DNA of 64,000 nucleotides from Actinomycetota bacterium. GTDB taxonomy: Bacteria > Actinomycetota > CADDZG01 > JAHWKV01. Under the pieces are notes generated by a model that had not been told where the DNA came from, searched no databases, and saw only the letters and a list, made by a program, of their open reading frames with translations. Positions 50,140 through 60,089 of this stretch are shown here, in pieces. The stretch is taken from NCBI GenBank assembly GCA_030447305.1, contig JAUJPC010000002.1, positions 448,927 through 512,926 on the forward strand. Reading direction: 5' to 3'. A program made the translations under genes and the position numbers. Numbering within the stretch: the first letter of the stretch is position 1; each line of letters starts with the position of its first letter.

Positions 50140-50830
50140 CTAAGGAAGCCGGGGCCCGATGTCCAGGCCGGTCAGACAGCTCAAGTACAGGAAATACGCC
50201 GCAATCAAGCCCAGCAGCGCTGCCGCCGATCTTTGAGCGAGCAGCTGCCGCCGGGCCGAGGGTGCCCATCGACGGGTGAAGAACCACGTCCCCGCGATCA
50301 GTACGGTGATATGGCCAGCTCCCAGAGCGAACATCACAGCCCCGCTGTACAGAGGTCGTCCCAGCTGCGCCACCGGCGCTGCAAACCCGGTAACGATCGC
50401 CGCGCAGGCAGGGCAGTTGACCAGTCCGCCCGGAATCCCGGCGAGGAAAGCGCCGAGCGCACTCCGGCTGGTTCGGAGCGGCTTGGCGCAGGCGCTACAA
50501 AATGCGGCGGGCCTGAGAAGAAGCCATCCCCGATAGCCCCAGCAGTAGCGCCGCAATCAGCACGTAGCTGATGCCTGCATAGGGGCGTAGGTAGACGTCG
50601 ATCACAGTGTCGATCCGCGCGCCGCCAAACCGACCGTCGCGTAGACCAGGATCACGCCGGCACCGAATGCGGCAACCAGCTTTACCCCACCTCCCCGGCC
50701 CGCCTACCGCTCCAGAGATCCCCAGCCCGGCGGCCGTACCGGTTAAAAGCAGCGAGAGGGGAGTCAGCCCAAGGAACAGGCCGGCAACAAAGGCGATCGG
50801 AATACCGAGCCACCAGGTGGTTTCGATAAG
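50140..50830 (-). pseudogene. CcdA/DsbD-like membrane protein, frameshifted
   Basis: WWLGIPIAFVAGLFLGLTPLSLLLTGTAAGLG / YVLIAALLLGLSG / GAFLAGIPGGLVNCPACAAIVTGFAAPVAQLGRPLYSGAVMFALGAGH in separate frames. Confidence 0.7.
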
Positions 50831-50959
50831 TTCGAACGGATCTATTTCGACGCGGGTAATCCCCTCTAACTGTTGCCGGAGGCGCTGCGGCCCCGGTGTA
50901 CCACGGCTGGTGCCGGCCGAACCCTCACGAGACCTTCCGGTAGGTCGACAGTTTTTGAA

Positions 50960-51636
50960 GACCGCTCGGATCCCCGGAGAGAGCCAGCAGAGGAAACGGC
51001 TTTGAGCGCAAAGAAGGTCAATTCCCTGGCTCGACGCCATCCAGGGACTGTTGGGCCGATCAAGAATCATCCTTGCGCCCGCCGCTTCGGGAAATGGCTC
51101 AGTGCTCACATAGAGTTGAAGCCTTAGGTCCGCCTCGTCCTGGTAGGAGAACCCGTCAACCTCAACGTTGCCCACCTCACCGGACCCGGCACCCGATACC
51201 GCGAAGCCGAGCCAGGTCGGGTGCATCCCGTCCTACCGGCCGCTACGCAGGGATGCGCCCATTCTGGAAATCGATGATCGCCTGCAATCGACTCCGGTTG
51301 TTGGGCCCTGAAACGATCACCCGGGCCGAAGTATGAGGGTAGTTCCGGCGATGACTACCAAGGCAACCGCCATGCCAGCGGCGCGGTTAGCCATCGGATT
51401 TGGAACCGCCGGGAAGAACCACCTTCGACCTGGGTGGCGGCCCGGATGTCCTCGCGCAATGACTGAGGAGCGAGCTCCCGCAACGACTCGCCAGTGGCCC
51501 TTCCGGCGCGGGCTTGGGTGACCTCCCGCCAGCACTCGGAACAAGCGAGGAGATGAGCCTCGAATTGTTCGCTTTGGCGGTCGGACATAGCGCCGCCCAG
51601 ATAAGCGGCCACGTCCAGGGACGGGTCATGTCTCAT
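50960..51636 (-). pseudogene. Zinc-finger (zf-HC2) anti-sigma-like protein, frameshifted
   Basis: MRHDPSLDVAAYLGGAMSDRQSEQFEAHLLACSECWREV; later VGNVEVDGFSYQDEADLRLQLYVSTEPFPEAAGARMI in another frame. Confidence 0.65.
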
Positions 51637-51830
51637 GCTTGTAAACCTGCCTCAATGTAGTGATCTGCGCCAAAGCCTTGCGTCCCCGGTGAACTCGTGA
51701 CAGCACCGTCCCCCTGGGGCATCGCGTGATCCGAGCGGTTTCGGTTGAGGTGAATCCACAGATATCAACTAAAACCACAGGGATTCGCTGCTCCTCCGGC
51801 AGCTCCCAAAGGGCCCGTTGGATGGCAGAT
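51624..51830 (-). pseudogene. ECF sigma factor region-4 fragment
   Basis: Reverse complement reads QRALWELPEEQRIPVVLVDICGFTSTETARITRCPRGTVLSRVHRGRKALAQI. Confidence 0.75.
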
Positions 51831-52193
51831 TTCTCGATTCGACTCGAGTGCAGTGTCCCAGTATGGTCGCCGCTTGTGAATCCAATCCCAACGCGTTTTC
51901 ATTACGAAGTATCGTAGCTACACCTTCAACAACTGAAAAGAACGAGCAAGGAGAGACACAATGCTGCGGGGGTCGCTTACGTCTTCGGAGCCGCTCAGGA
52001 GGCGCTGGCCACCGCCTCGACCAACCATTGTGGATGTTCAGGTGTGGATGTTCAGGCCTCAACCCCGAGTCCATCTCCCTAATTTGATCAAGAAAGTCGT
52101 TGCACGAGCTTCAAATGATGACCGCGCGTCTAGCCGGGTCCGGGAAATGCGGGCATGTGGCAGTTCGCTACAGAGCCCTGCGAGCATGACTCA

Positions 52194-53678
52194 GTGAGAG
52201 TTCTGGCAATCGACGCAGGAACGACCGGCGTCAAGGCACTTGTCTTGAATGAGGCTGGTGAAGTCGTTAGCCGTGGCTATCTAGAGTTTGCTCAACACTT
52301 CCCAAGGCCGGGCTGGGTCGAACATGACGGTCTTCAGATCGTCCGAGCGGTATTGGGAGCCTGCAGGCAGGCACTCTCCTCTGCCGGGATAGAGGCTGAC
52401 GACCTGACAACTATCGGTGTGACCAATCAGCGTGAAACTGCGATTGCCTGGGATCGCTCAAGCCTTCGGCCCGTTCAGCGAGCGATCGTGTGGCAGGACC
52501 GCCGAACCGCAGAGGCCTGTGAGGTATTGCGTGAGGCAGGACACTCCGAGCGTATTCGGGAGCTGACCGGATTGGTGGTCGATCCGTACTTCTCGGGAAC
52601 CAAGCTTGCCTGGATCCTCGACAAGTGCCCGGGCGCAAGGGAGGCGGCACTGGCAGGGAGCCTGGCTTTTGGCACGATCGACAGCTGGTTGGTCGCCTGG
52701 CTCACCGGAGGCGCGGCCCATGTAACCGATCCATCCAATGCCTCACGCACCATGCTCTTCGATATTCGGTCCGGGCGGTGGAGCGAAGAGCTTTGCGATC
52801 TCCTTGGTGTTCCAATGGGCGTCCTTCCCTCGGTCCGCCGCAACGCCGGAAGCTTCGGGGTGACCGATCCAGACCGGTTCTTCGGGGTTAGCGTCCCGAT
52901 AACCGGCGTCTGCGGCGATCAACAAGCGGCGCTTTTTGGCCAGGCAGGGTGGTTGCCCGGAGTATCAAAAAACACCTACGGCACCGGAAGCTTCGTCCTC
53001 GTCAACGCCGGTCATTCGCTGCCGACCAGCAGACAGCTGGTGACCACGGTGGCCTGGGACCTTGGTCAAGGCCTGGAGTACGCACTGGAGGGATCAATTT
53101 TCTCGACCGGGTCGGCCATTCAATGGCTTCGTGATGGACTGCGGGTGATCGGCCAAGCCCCCGAGGTTGGGCCTCTTGCAGAGTCGGTACCCGATACCGG
53201 CGATGTCTACATGGTCCCGGCATTCACCGGCTTGGGGGCACCCTACTGGGACCCTCGTGCCCGAGGGACCGTTGTTGGCATTACCGCAGGCACCACGCGG
53301 GCCCACCTTGCCCGTGCGGTGGTAGAGGCCATGGCCTATCAGACGCGCGATGTTCTGGAAGCGATGAAGGGCGACTGCGGTCTTGAGGTCAAAGAGCTGC
53401 GGGTCGATGGGGGAGCGGCCGTAATGGACTTTCTCTGTCAGTTTCAGGCCGACTTAATGAAAATCCCGGTCTTAAGGCCGACCGTCGTCGAAACGACAGC
53501 TCGCGGGGCAGGCTTTCTCGCCGGCTTGGGGGCAGGCGTATGGAGCTCCACCGAGGAGCTGGCAGAACTCTGGCGCGTCGAGCGGCGCTTCGATCCCTCG
53601 TGGGAGCGATCGAAGGGCGACAAGCTTCAGGCCAGATGGCGCCAGGCCGTCGACCGAAGCATTCGCTGGGCGGAGTAG
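52194..53678 (+). CDS. glpK: Glycerol kinase (FGGY family)
   Basis: VLAIDAGTTGVKALVLNEAGEVV; NQRETAIAWDRSSLRPVQRAIVWQDRRTA; CGDQQAALFGQAG. GTG start. Confidence 0.92.
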   Translation: MRVLAIDAGTTGVKALVLNEAGEVVSRGYLEFAQHFPRPGWVEHDGLQIVRAVLGACRQALSSAGIEADDLTTIGVTNQRETAIAWDRSSLRPVQRAIVWQDRRTAEACEVLREAGHSERIRELTGLVVDPYFSGTKLAWILDKCPGAREAALAGSLAFGTIDSWLVAWLTGGAAHVTDPSNASRTMLFDIRSGRWSEELCDLLGVPMGVLPSVRRNAGSFGVTDPDRFFGVSVPITGVCGDQQAALFGQAGWLPGVSKNTYGTGSFVLVNAGHSLPTSRQLVTTVAWDLGQGLEYALEGSIFSTGSAIQWLRDGLRVIGQAPEVGPLAESVPDTGDVYMVPAFTGLGAPYWDPRARGTVVGITAGTTRAHLARAVVEAMAYQTRDVLEAMKGDCGLEVKELRVDGGAAVMDFLCQFQADLMKIPVLRPTVVETTARGAGFLAGLGAGVWSSTEELAELWRVERRFDPSWERSKGDKLQARWRQAVDRSIRWAE

Positions 53679-53798
53679 GTGCCTGAGCAGGAAACTGGCG
53701 CTAATCTCCTCCGCCGAGTGGACCGTCCGATTTCCCGAACGACGAGCGGGCGATCCTGATCCGGGCGATAATTTGAAGATCGAGAAAGGAGCCTGTTG

Positions 53799-53966
53799 AT
53801 GCCCGAATTTCGGTGAGTGGACGCAGGGGCGAGCTGCAATGGCCACTTCAAGGCCGCGACAAAGGACGAGCTCAAGCGACAGGTCGCAGAGCACTTCAGA
53901 GAAAAGCACAAAGTGAAGGACCCGAATCCGGCGGCCGCAAGCCTGGTAGACAAGCTGGCAAAATAG
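53799..53966 (+). CDS. DUF1059-like small protein with in-frame TGA at codon 6 (selenoprotein candidate or nonsense allele)
   Basis: MPEFR[TGA]VDAGASCNGHFKAATKDELKRQVAEHFREKHKVKDPNPAAASLVDKLAK*; RBS AAAGGAG upstream. Confidence 0.55.
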
Positions 53967-54081
53967 GCAAACCCTGACTCCCCGGTCCGGGGGGTCGACC
54001 AGACCAAAACATCAATGGCGACGAATATATTTGCTGACCCGAACCTGGTTCGGGCGCCCACTGATCGCGAGGAAATGAAGG

Positions 54082-55776
54082 ATGCCAGAACGATTTGGGT
54101 CGAAGTTGGACTTAAACGCCCGATCGGTAATGACCGTGCTGTATCGGCGGTTGGTCTTGCTGGGACTGTGGCGCCACGTCCGCTCAGTTGGGGGCAGTTG
54201 GGCCCGCGGAGCTGGGGGCGCCTTTTTCAAGACCGAAGACAATCGGGAGTTCTTAGACGACCTCGTGAACAGTAAAGGGTTTTGCCGAGACACCACCCTC
54301 GGGAACATGCTGCATTTTGGAAAGATTTCGGTACGAGAGATCGCTGAGGGCCCAGGTCTGCACCTTTCGCTGACCGACGACAGCCGAATCTTTGTTCACA
54401 TAGACAAGGATTCACCCGCCAGCGGATCCAAGTTAGGCGGACTGTGCCAGTACGGACGAGGTCGTGTCGCCACGCACATCTGGCGGGAGGTGATTCCAAT
54501 GCTGCTTCGTTTGGGGCGCCCCGCCTCTGTCGAAAACGGAGGTGCGGAAAATCTGGAGCGACGACTTCGAGCTGCGGAGGCTAACCTTCAATCCGCTCTG
54601 GAGTCACAAGGCGGGGAAGCAGAGTTGGCCGCAGCCCGTATCACACTCGGAGCGGTCTTAGACGAGATGGACAAGCTCGGCCAAGCCGCGGAGCAATATC
54701 GCCAGGCGCTCGCATCGGGGGTTTCGGACGTAGTAGCGCCTGCGGGATTCAGCCTGGGCTCCCTTCTGGAAAAGCAGGAGGACTGGGAAGGGGCTGCCCA
54801 GGCCTTTCGGAAAGCTACTGTTTCAGACCACCCGGAGTTCGCCCCCTGGGCCTGGTCGAGTTTGGGCCAGCTCCTCGAAGATAAGTTGAAGGATCGAAGC
54901 GCCGCGGAGAAGGCGTACCGTAAGGCCATCGCCACTGAGCATCCGGAGATTGCTCCGTGGGCGGCGGTCAAGCTAGGAGGCCTGTTGTCTCAGATGGGGC
55001 AGAATGAAGAGGCCGAAAAGGCGTACCGCATCGCGATCGAGTCGCGCCATCCCGAGTTCGCGCCCTGGGCAGGGCTCGATCTCGCCGTCTTCTTGGACGA
55101 CCAGGGATCTACGGAGTCCGCTCTGGCCGTTTACCGGGAGACGATCGCGACGAGTCATCCGGATGCTGTTCCCTGGGCAGCTTTGAAGCTAGCCGGCCTG
55201 CAAGAAAAACTGGGTGATCATGAGGCTGCCAAGGACTCCTTGAAGTTGGCGACAACATCCGACCATCCAGAGGTTACTCCGTGGGCCTTTTCGAATCTCG
55301 CCGACCTGCTGCAAGAGCAGGAGCTTCATCAACAGGCCAGGCAGGCTTATCAAACTGCAATGAATTCCGGTCACAAGGAGGCGGCGCCTGCCGCCGCAGT
55401 CAAGCTTGGAAACCTTCTCGTCAAGATGAACGAGGCCGCCGCCGCCAAAGATGCCTACCAGTGGGCAATCAAAAGCGGCAACTCAGACGCATTACCAACC
55501 GCGTCCATTGGCCTTGCCAACCTGCTGGAGGAGACGGGCGAACGTGCCGGTGCTGTGGACGCCTATCGAACGGTAGTCGAGTTGAACGATCCTGAGATTT
55601 CGCCTTGGGCCGGGCTCAGTCTCGGGGGTTTGCTGAAGGATATGGGGAATTTGGAGGGAGCCCAGCAGGCGTTTCACCAAGCTGAGGCCTCGGGTGATTC
55701 GGAGGTGTCGGAAATTGCTGCGGAGCAGCTTAAGTCCGCCGGGGAATCGCCCCTGGACGGTAAGACGGTCTCTTAG
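54082..55776 (+). CDS. Tetratricopeptide-repeat protein
   Basis: Repeating HPEFAPWAxxxLGxLLxxxGxxxxAxxAYRxAIxS units of about 34-35 aa. Confidence 0.85.
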   Translation: MPERFGSKLDLNARSVMTVLYRRLVLLGLWRHVRSVGGSWARGAGGAFFKTEDNREFLDDLVNSKGFCRDTTLGNMLHFGKISVREIAEGPGLHLSLTDDSRIFVHIDKDSPASGSKLGGLCQYGRGRVATHIWREVIPMLLRLGRPASVENGGAENLERRLRAAEANLQSALESQGGEAELAAARITLGAVLDEMDKLGQAAEQYRQALASGVSDVVAPAGFSLGSLLEKQEDWEGAAQAFRKATVSDHPEFAPWAWSSLGQLLEDKLKDRSAAEKAYRKAIATEHPEIAPWAAVKLGGLLSQMGQNEEAEKAYRIAIESRHPEFAPWAGLDLAVFLDDQGSTESALAVYRETIATSHPDAVPWAALKLAGLQEKLGDHEAAKDSLKLATTSDHPEVTPWAFSNLADLLQEQELHQQARQAYQTAMNSGHKEAAPAAAVKLGNLLVKMNEAAAAKDAYQWAIKSGNSDALPTASIGLANLLEETGERAGAVDAYRTVVELNDPEISPWAGLSLGGLLKDMGNLEGAQQAFHQAEASGDSEVSEIAAEQLKSAGESPLDGKTVS

Positions 55777-55989
55777 AGCCCTGTTGCCTCACGTCAAGAT
55801 GTCCTCGTAGCTAGATCGGTTGCCTCACCAAAGATGTCCTCGAGTGGTGCATCGGCGAAACGATCTGACGACGCAGTGGATGATCGGACGGAACACTCAC
55901 CTCCTTAGGGTTGTCCGGTTTGTTTGCTGAAAACTCAAGGAGCCGGTCCTGGCAGCCGACGATGTCCCGCTTCAGCTGCGCCGGATTGA

Positions 55990-56581
55990 GTTGCAGGAAG
56001 GTCCGCCGCAACATGGTTTTGGTCTCCTCGGGGACGCACTAGAGGCCATGACCCGTTGGTAGGGGGTGTGGGCCACGTCGAATCGTTTGGTCACCTTCGA
56101 CCCTTGACGGATCTTTTCAACCAGCTTCATCTGAGGCTGAAAGAAGTTCACGTACAGGCGAAGGTGAACGTAGAGCTGGCGCAGAGCGGCGAGCTGTTGG
56201 GGGGTGTCGTAGCGGGCGTAACCCACCTGTTGGCGAATCACCGGCCAGTTCTTTTGCTCGACGAAGCAGTTGTCGTTCTTGTGGTACGGCCTTGAGCGGG
56301 TGAAAGTGATCGACTCCGACTCGCAGTAACGAAACAGCTCGACGTTGATGAATTCACCACCGTTGTCGCAGTCCAGGCCCAACAGCTCGAACGGCAAGGT
56401 TGCCCGGATGTCCTTGAGCGCCTGCAAGTCCCAGCGTTGAGCCTTGTTCTTTAGCGCTCGCATCTCGCTCGGTCCAGCCGGTGGCGACGCACACCAGGTC
56501 GAGGGTCTGGCAGTACTCGCCGGCCCCCAGACCGCCGTCGTGGGCGACCAGATCGGCTTTCACAAAAGCCCGGTCACTCAT
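55990..56581 (-). pseudogene. DDE/rve transposase remnant (ISNCY-like), frameshifted
   Basis: FVKADLVAHDGGLGAGEYCQTLDLVCVATGWTE / RALKNKAQRWDLQALKDIRATLPFELLGLDCDNGGEFINVELFRYCE. Confidence 0.8.
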
Positions 56582-56724
56582 CGCTCCACTCGGTGAAGGT
56601 GCGAATCGGGATTTCTAGATGAGGCTCAACCAAGGTTTCGAGGACATATCTGGTGAGTCAACTCGGAGCCTGGGAATTAAACCCCCACATGACATAGGCT
56701 TTGGAGACAGAGAAAGGAAGCCCA

Positions 56725-57162
56725 TTGGCAACTGCGGTTGGAACCTCCTCCATTGACATCGAGGCAGCGCCCGAAAAAGTTCTCGCCGTTGTGTTGGATG
56801 TCGATGCCTACCCGAAATGGGTAGATGGAGTTAAAGAGTCTCGAGTCACCGAGCGTGATGCGCAAGGGCGACCTGCCAGGGCCAGTTTCATTGTCGATGT
56901 CAAGGTCAAAACCGTGAGATACGATTTGACTTACTCCTACCAGCCGAACGGTGTTTCGTGGGAGATCGTCCCTGGGGGCGAGGTTAAGGAGATCAAGGGC
57001 TCTTACACGCTCACACGGGATGGGGCCAAGACGCACGTTATCTACGACTACGCCATCGACCCTGGGTTTCCTCTTCCCGGACCTATCCGCCGCCAAGCAG
57101 TAAAGATAATCGTTTCAACGGCTCTGAAGGGTCTTAAGAAACGGGTAGAAAAGTCCAGTTAA
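56725..57162 (+). CDS. SRPBCC/START-like cyclase (coenzyme Q-binding-like)
   Basis: SIDIEAAPEKVLAVVLDVDAYPKWVDGVKESRV; TTG start. Confidence 0.82.
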   Translation: MATAVGTSSIDIEAAPEKVLAVVLDVDAYPKWVDGVKESRVTERDAQGRPARASFIVDVKVKTVRYDLTYSYQPNGVSWEIVPGGEVKEIKGSYTLTRDGAKTHVIYDYAIDPGFPLPGPIRRQAVKIIVSTALKGLKKRVEKSS

Positions 57163-57624
57163 CTTCACGTTCGTCCCTCCAAAAGTGCTCGACCGTCGCC
57201 TCCCTCACCGCTGCAGCGGACCACGGGAGGGGCACTCCGTCTCCGCGCTGCCCGAGCGGAAGCTGGTCGTCGTAGTGGTTCAAGAGGGGGTTTCGTGACT
57301 GAGCGGCCGGCAGAAACCACAGGCAGGCGTCGCAGTTGCGGACAGAGGGCCGACGAGAGATCGGGCGTCGCCTTAAAAAGTTTACTATTTGTTCACAGGA
57401 CCAATCCGAATGGCTTTCTGCTACGTATATTCCAATAAAATCAGAGTGATCAAGACCACTTTTGACAGCTGCGGCACTTGGTCGCCTGCAATTCTGTTTG
57501 GTTTGTCGCCGAATTGAGGGGCGGGTAGGCGGCCGCGGCGGCAAAAGGCCCCTTTTGAAAAGCTTCGGGATCTGGCAGACGCACAGGTTCCAGACGGGTT
57601 TGGTGAGCCGATTGGAGGCAGTTA

Positions 57625-58320
57625 TTGAACGACAAGGATCCGAGTCGCACGCTGTTCGATGGCCAAGGTGTCATCAAGTTTCACAGCGAAGTCGATCGTC
57701 GAAGATTTCTTAAGTACGCCGGCATGGTCGGCGTCGGTAGCACTCTGGCTTTGACCGGAGTGGCATGCGGCACCGATGACAATGGCGGGACAGCGGCCTC
57801 TCCCGGCGCAACCGCATCGCCCACCGGTGCCGCAGCAAAGGACGCGGATGTCGGCATTCTCAACTACGCTCTGACGCTGGAGTTGCTCGAGGCGGAGTTC
57901 TACCGCCAGGGATTGGCCGGCAACATTCTCAGCGGCCGGGAGCGTGAGCTTATCCAGCCGATCGGACAGCATGAACAAGCCCATGTCGACGCGTTGACCA
58001 AGACTATCGGAGACGTGGGCGGAACCCCCGCCGAGAAGCCGGAGTTTCAATTTCCGCCCGGTACCTTCACCGACAAGGCGATGTTCCTCAAAACTGCCTC
58101 TACCTTGGAGGAGCTCGGTGTCACCGCCTATCACGGCCAGGTGACCAAGATTGAGTCGCCGGAGATTCTCGGCGCCGCCGCCTCGATCGCCGGAGTGGAG
58201 TCCCGTCACGCCGCCATCCTCGCCGCCTTGACGGGCGGCAAGCCGTTCCCTGCTCCGGTGGAGGCGTCCAAGGATATGCAGGAAGTGCTGGACGCCGCCA
58301 AGCCGTTCATCAAGAGCTAA
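57625..58320 (+). CDS. Tat-signal ferritin-like domain protein
   Basis: VDRRRFLKYAGMVGVGSTLALTGVACG; ILNYALTLELLEAEFYRQGLAGNIL. Confidence 0.85.
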   Translation: MNDKDPSRTLFDGQGVIKFHSEVDRRRFLKYAGMVGVGSTLALTGVACGTDDNGGTAASPGATASPTGAAAKDADVGILNYALTLELLEAEFYRQGLAGNILSGRERELIQPIGQHEQAHVDALTKTIGDVGGTPAEKPEFQFPPGTFTDKAMFLKTASTLEELGVTAYHGQVTKIESPEILGAAASIAGVESRHAAILAALTGGKPFPAPVEASKDMQEVLDAAKPFIKS

Positions 58321-58334
58321 GGGGGAAAACGACT

Positions 58335-58931
58335 ATGAATCGACGCAACTTTCTCAAGACCTCGGCAGCGGTGATCCCAAGCACCGTGGCGTTGCAGATG
58401 CTCGGTGGCGGCCACTGGGTCCTGGCGCAGACAGCCGACTTCAAGGACGACATCGATGTTCTTAACTATGCCCTGACGCTTGAGTTTCTGGAATCGGAGT
58501 TCTACCGGCAAGGCAACTCCGCCAACATCCTTCGGGGCCAGGAGGCGGAGTACTTGAGGCAGATCGGTGCCGACGAGGACGCTCATGTTCAGGCGCTGTC
58601 CCAAACGATCATGCAGCTGGGCGGCACGCCGGTCGCCAAGCCAACCGTCGAGTTCGGCGACGCGTTCAGCAGCCGGCAGAAGTTCCTGACCACCAGCCAC
58701 ACCTTCGAGAACCTCGGCGTCTCCGCCTATCTCGGAGCCGCCGGATCCATCAAGAGCAAAGACGTGCTGCAGGCGGCTGCTGGCATCTTCGGCGTCGAGG
58801 CACGCCACGCCGCCGTGGTGGGAAGCATCCTCGGATTGCCGGCGGAGGGTGGGGTGTACATGGGCCCCACGGAAACGCCCAAGCCAAGGGCGGAAGTGTT
58901 GGCGGCGGCAAAGCCGTTCATCAAGAGCTAG
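58335..58931 (+). CDS. Ferritin-like domain protein (paralog)
   Basis: MNRRNFLKTSAAVIPSTVALQML; VLNYALTLEFLESEFYRQGNSANIL. Confidence 0.85.
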   Translation: MNRRNFLKTSAAVIPSTVALQMLGGGHWVLAQTADFKDDIDVLNYALTLEFLESEFYRQGNSANILRGQEAEYLRQIGADEDAHVQALSQTIMQLGGTPVAKPTVEFGDAFSSRQKFLTTSHTFENLGVSAYLGAAGSIKSKDVLQAAAGIFGVEARHAAVVGSILGLPAEGGVYMGPTETPKPRAEVLAAAKPFIKS

Positions 58932-58944
58932 CGCCAGACTGACG

Positions 58945-59210
58945 ATGGGCAGCTTTGGCATCGGTGAGATGGCAATCATCGCAGTCTTCGGATTGCTGGT
59001 ATTCGGCTCAACGCCTGCCTGAGATCGCCCGCAGCATCGGCGGGTTCATCAGGGAGTTCAGGCAGGTAACCGGCAGCTTCAGCAGCGAGTTGCGCCCCGA
59101 GCTTGATGCCTCCAGAGCTCAAACGAAGGAGTGTTCGGCGGCAGGAACCGGTTCAACTGGCTCCAGCCGCCCGACACGAAGCGCCTTCGTAAATTGAAGA
59201 TCTTCTTGCC
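58945..59210 (+). pseudogene. TatA/TatB-like gene with frameshift
   Basis: MGSFGIGEMAIIAVFGLLVFG in one frame then QRLPEIARSIGGFIREFRQVTGSFSSELRPELDAS in the next. Confidence 0.8.
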
Positions 59211-59250
59211 CGCCGGCGGGAGCGCGGCCGTAGCTTGGGCCCCTCCCGAT

Positions 59251-59337
59251 ATGACGTTGCTGGAGCACCTCGCAGAACTGAGGGCGAGGCTCTTCAAGGT
59301 TGTGCTCGGGTATGGCCTCGCCGCGGTTATCGCGTGA
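59251..59337 (+). pseudogene. TatC N-terminal fragment
   Basis: MTLLEHLAELRARLFKVVLGYGLAAVIA*: TatC N-terminus then stop. Confidence 0.7.
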
Positions 59338-59394
59338 TTTCGCCTATCCGAAGCTTGGAGATGAGAATGGAAAGCCAACATACGCTTGGGTGCG

Positions 59395-59555
59395 TTCCCG
59401 GAGTTACCGGTGACCGATCAGATTGCGAAGCGCACCTCTGAGGGGCTATCCAAAAAGGAAATCATCCGCTGCTTGAAGCGCTACATCGCGCGGGAGATCT
59501 TCAAGGCTGGAGCAGGACATGAGGGCTTAGCGGCGGCTTGACATCAATAGGAGCA
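59395..59555 (+). mobile_element. IS110-family transposase C-terminal fragment
   Basis: KRTSEGLSKKEIIRCLKRYIAREIFKAGAGHEGLAAA*; homologous to the C-terminus of the element at 8718-10165. Confidence 0.8.
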
Positions 59556-59872
59556 TCCTCCGCCAGCTCCTTGAGCATGTCGATGTCCAACGCCTGGTCG
59601 GCCACGATCTTCTTGAGCCGGGTGTTCTTCTTCTCCAGCTCCTTGAGCCGCTTGACCTCCTCGGCCTTCATCCTGCCGTACTGATTGCGCCAGCGGTTCC
59701 AGGTGGCCTCGGAGATCTCGAGCAGGCGCAGCACCTGGGTGAGATCCTTGCTCTCGTTCAGGATCTTCTCGCCCTCGCGCAGCTTTCTGATCACCTGCTC
59801 GGGGGTGTGGCGGTGTCGTTTCACGTGATCCGTCCTCTCTGCCCAACATTGTGGGCGATTGGACTCACACAC
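59556..59872 (-). mobile_element. IS3-family OrfA remnant (second copy)
   Basis: VKRHRHTPEQVIRKLREGEKILNESKDLTQVLRLLEISEATWNRWRNQYGRMKAEEVKRLKELEKKNTRLKKIVADQALDIDMLKELAE. Confidence 0.92.
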
Positions 59873-60089
59873 GCGTTGGACTACTTTCAGGGGATCCCGT
59901 CAGGGGGGCTGGATCCGACGTTGAGGGAGTGCTCAATGGATGGGCTTGAGTTGCACGTGGAGTTCTGCTTGCTGGTCTTTTAGCCAGGTCGGTTCCAGCT
60001 GAACTTGTGGTACTCCACGCTCATACGGTAAGAGGACCGGTTATGGATGATGCTGCGAATTCATATCTCGTCTGGGGCGCTGGACGGCG

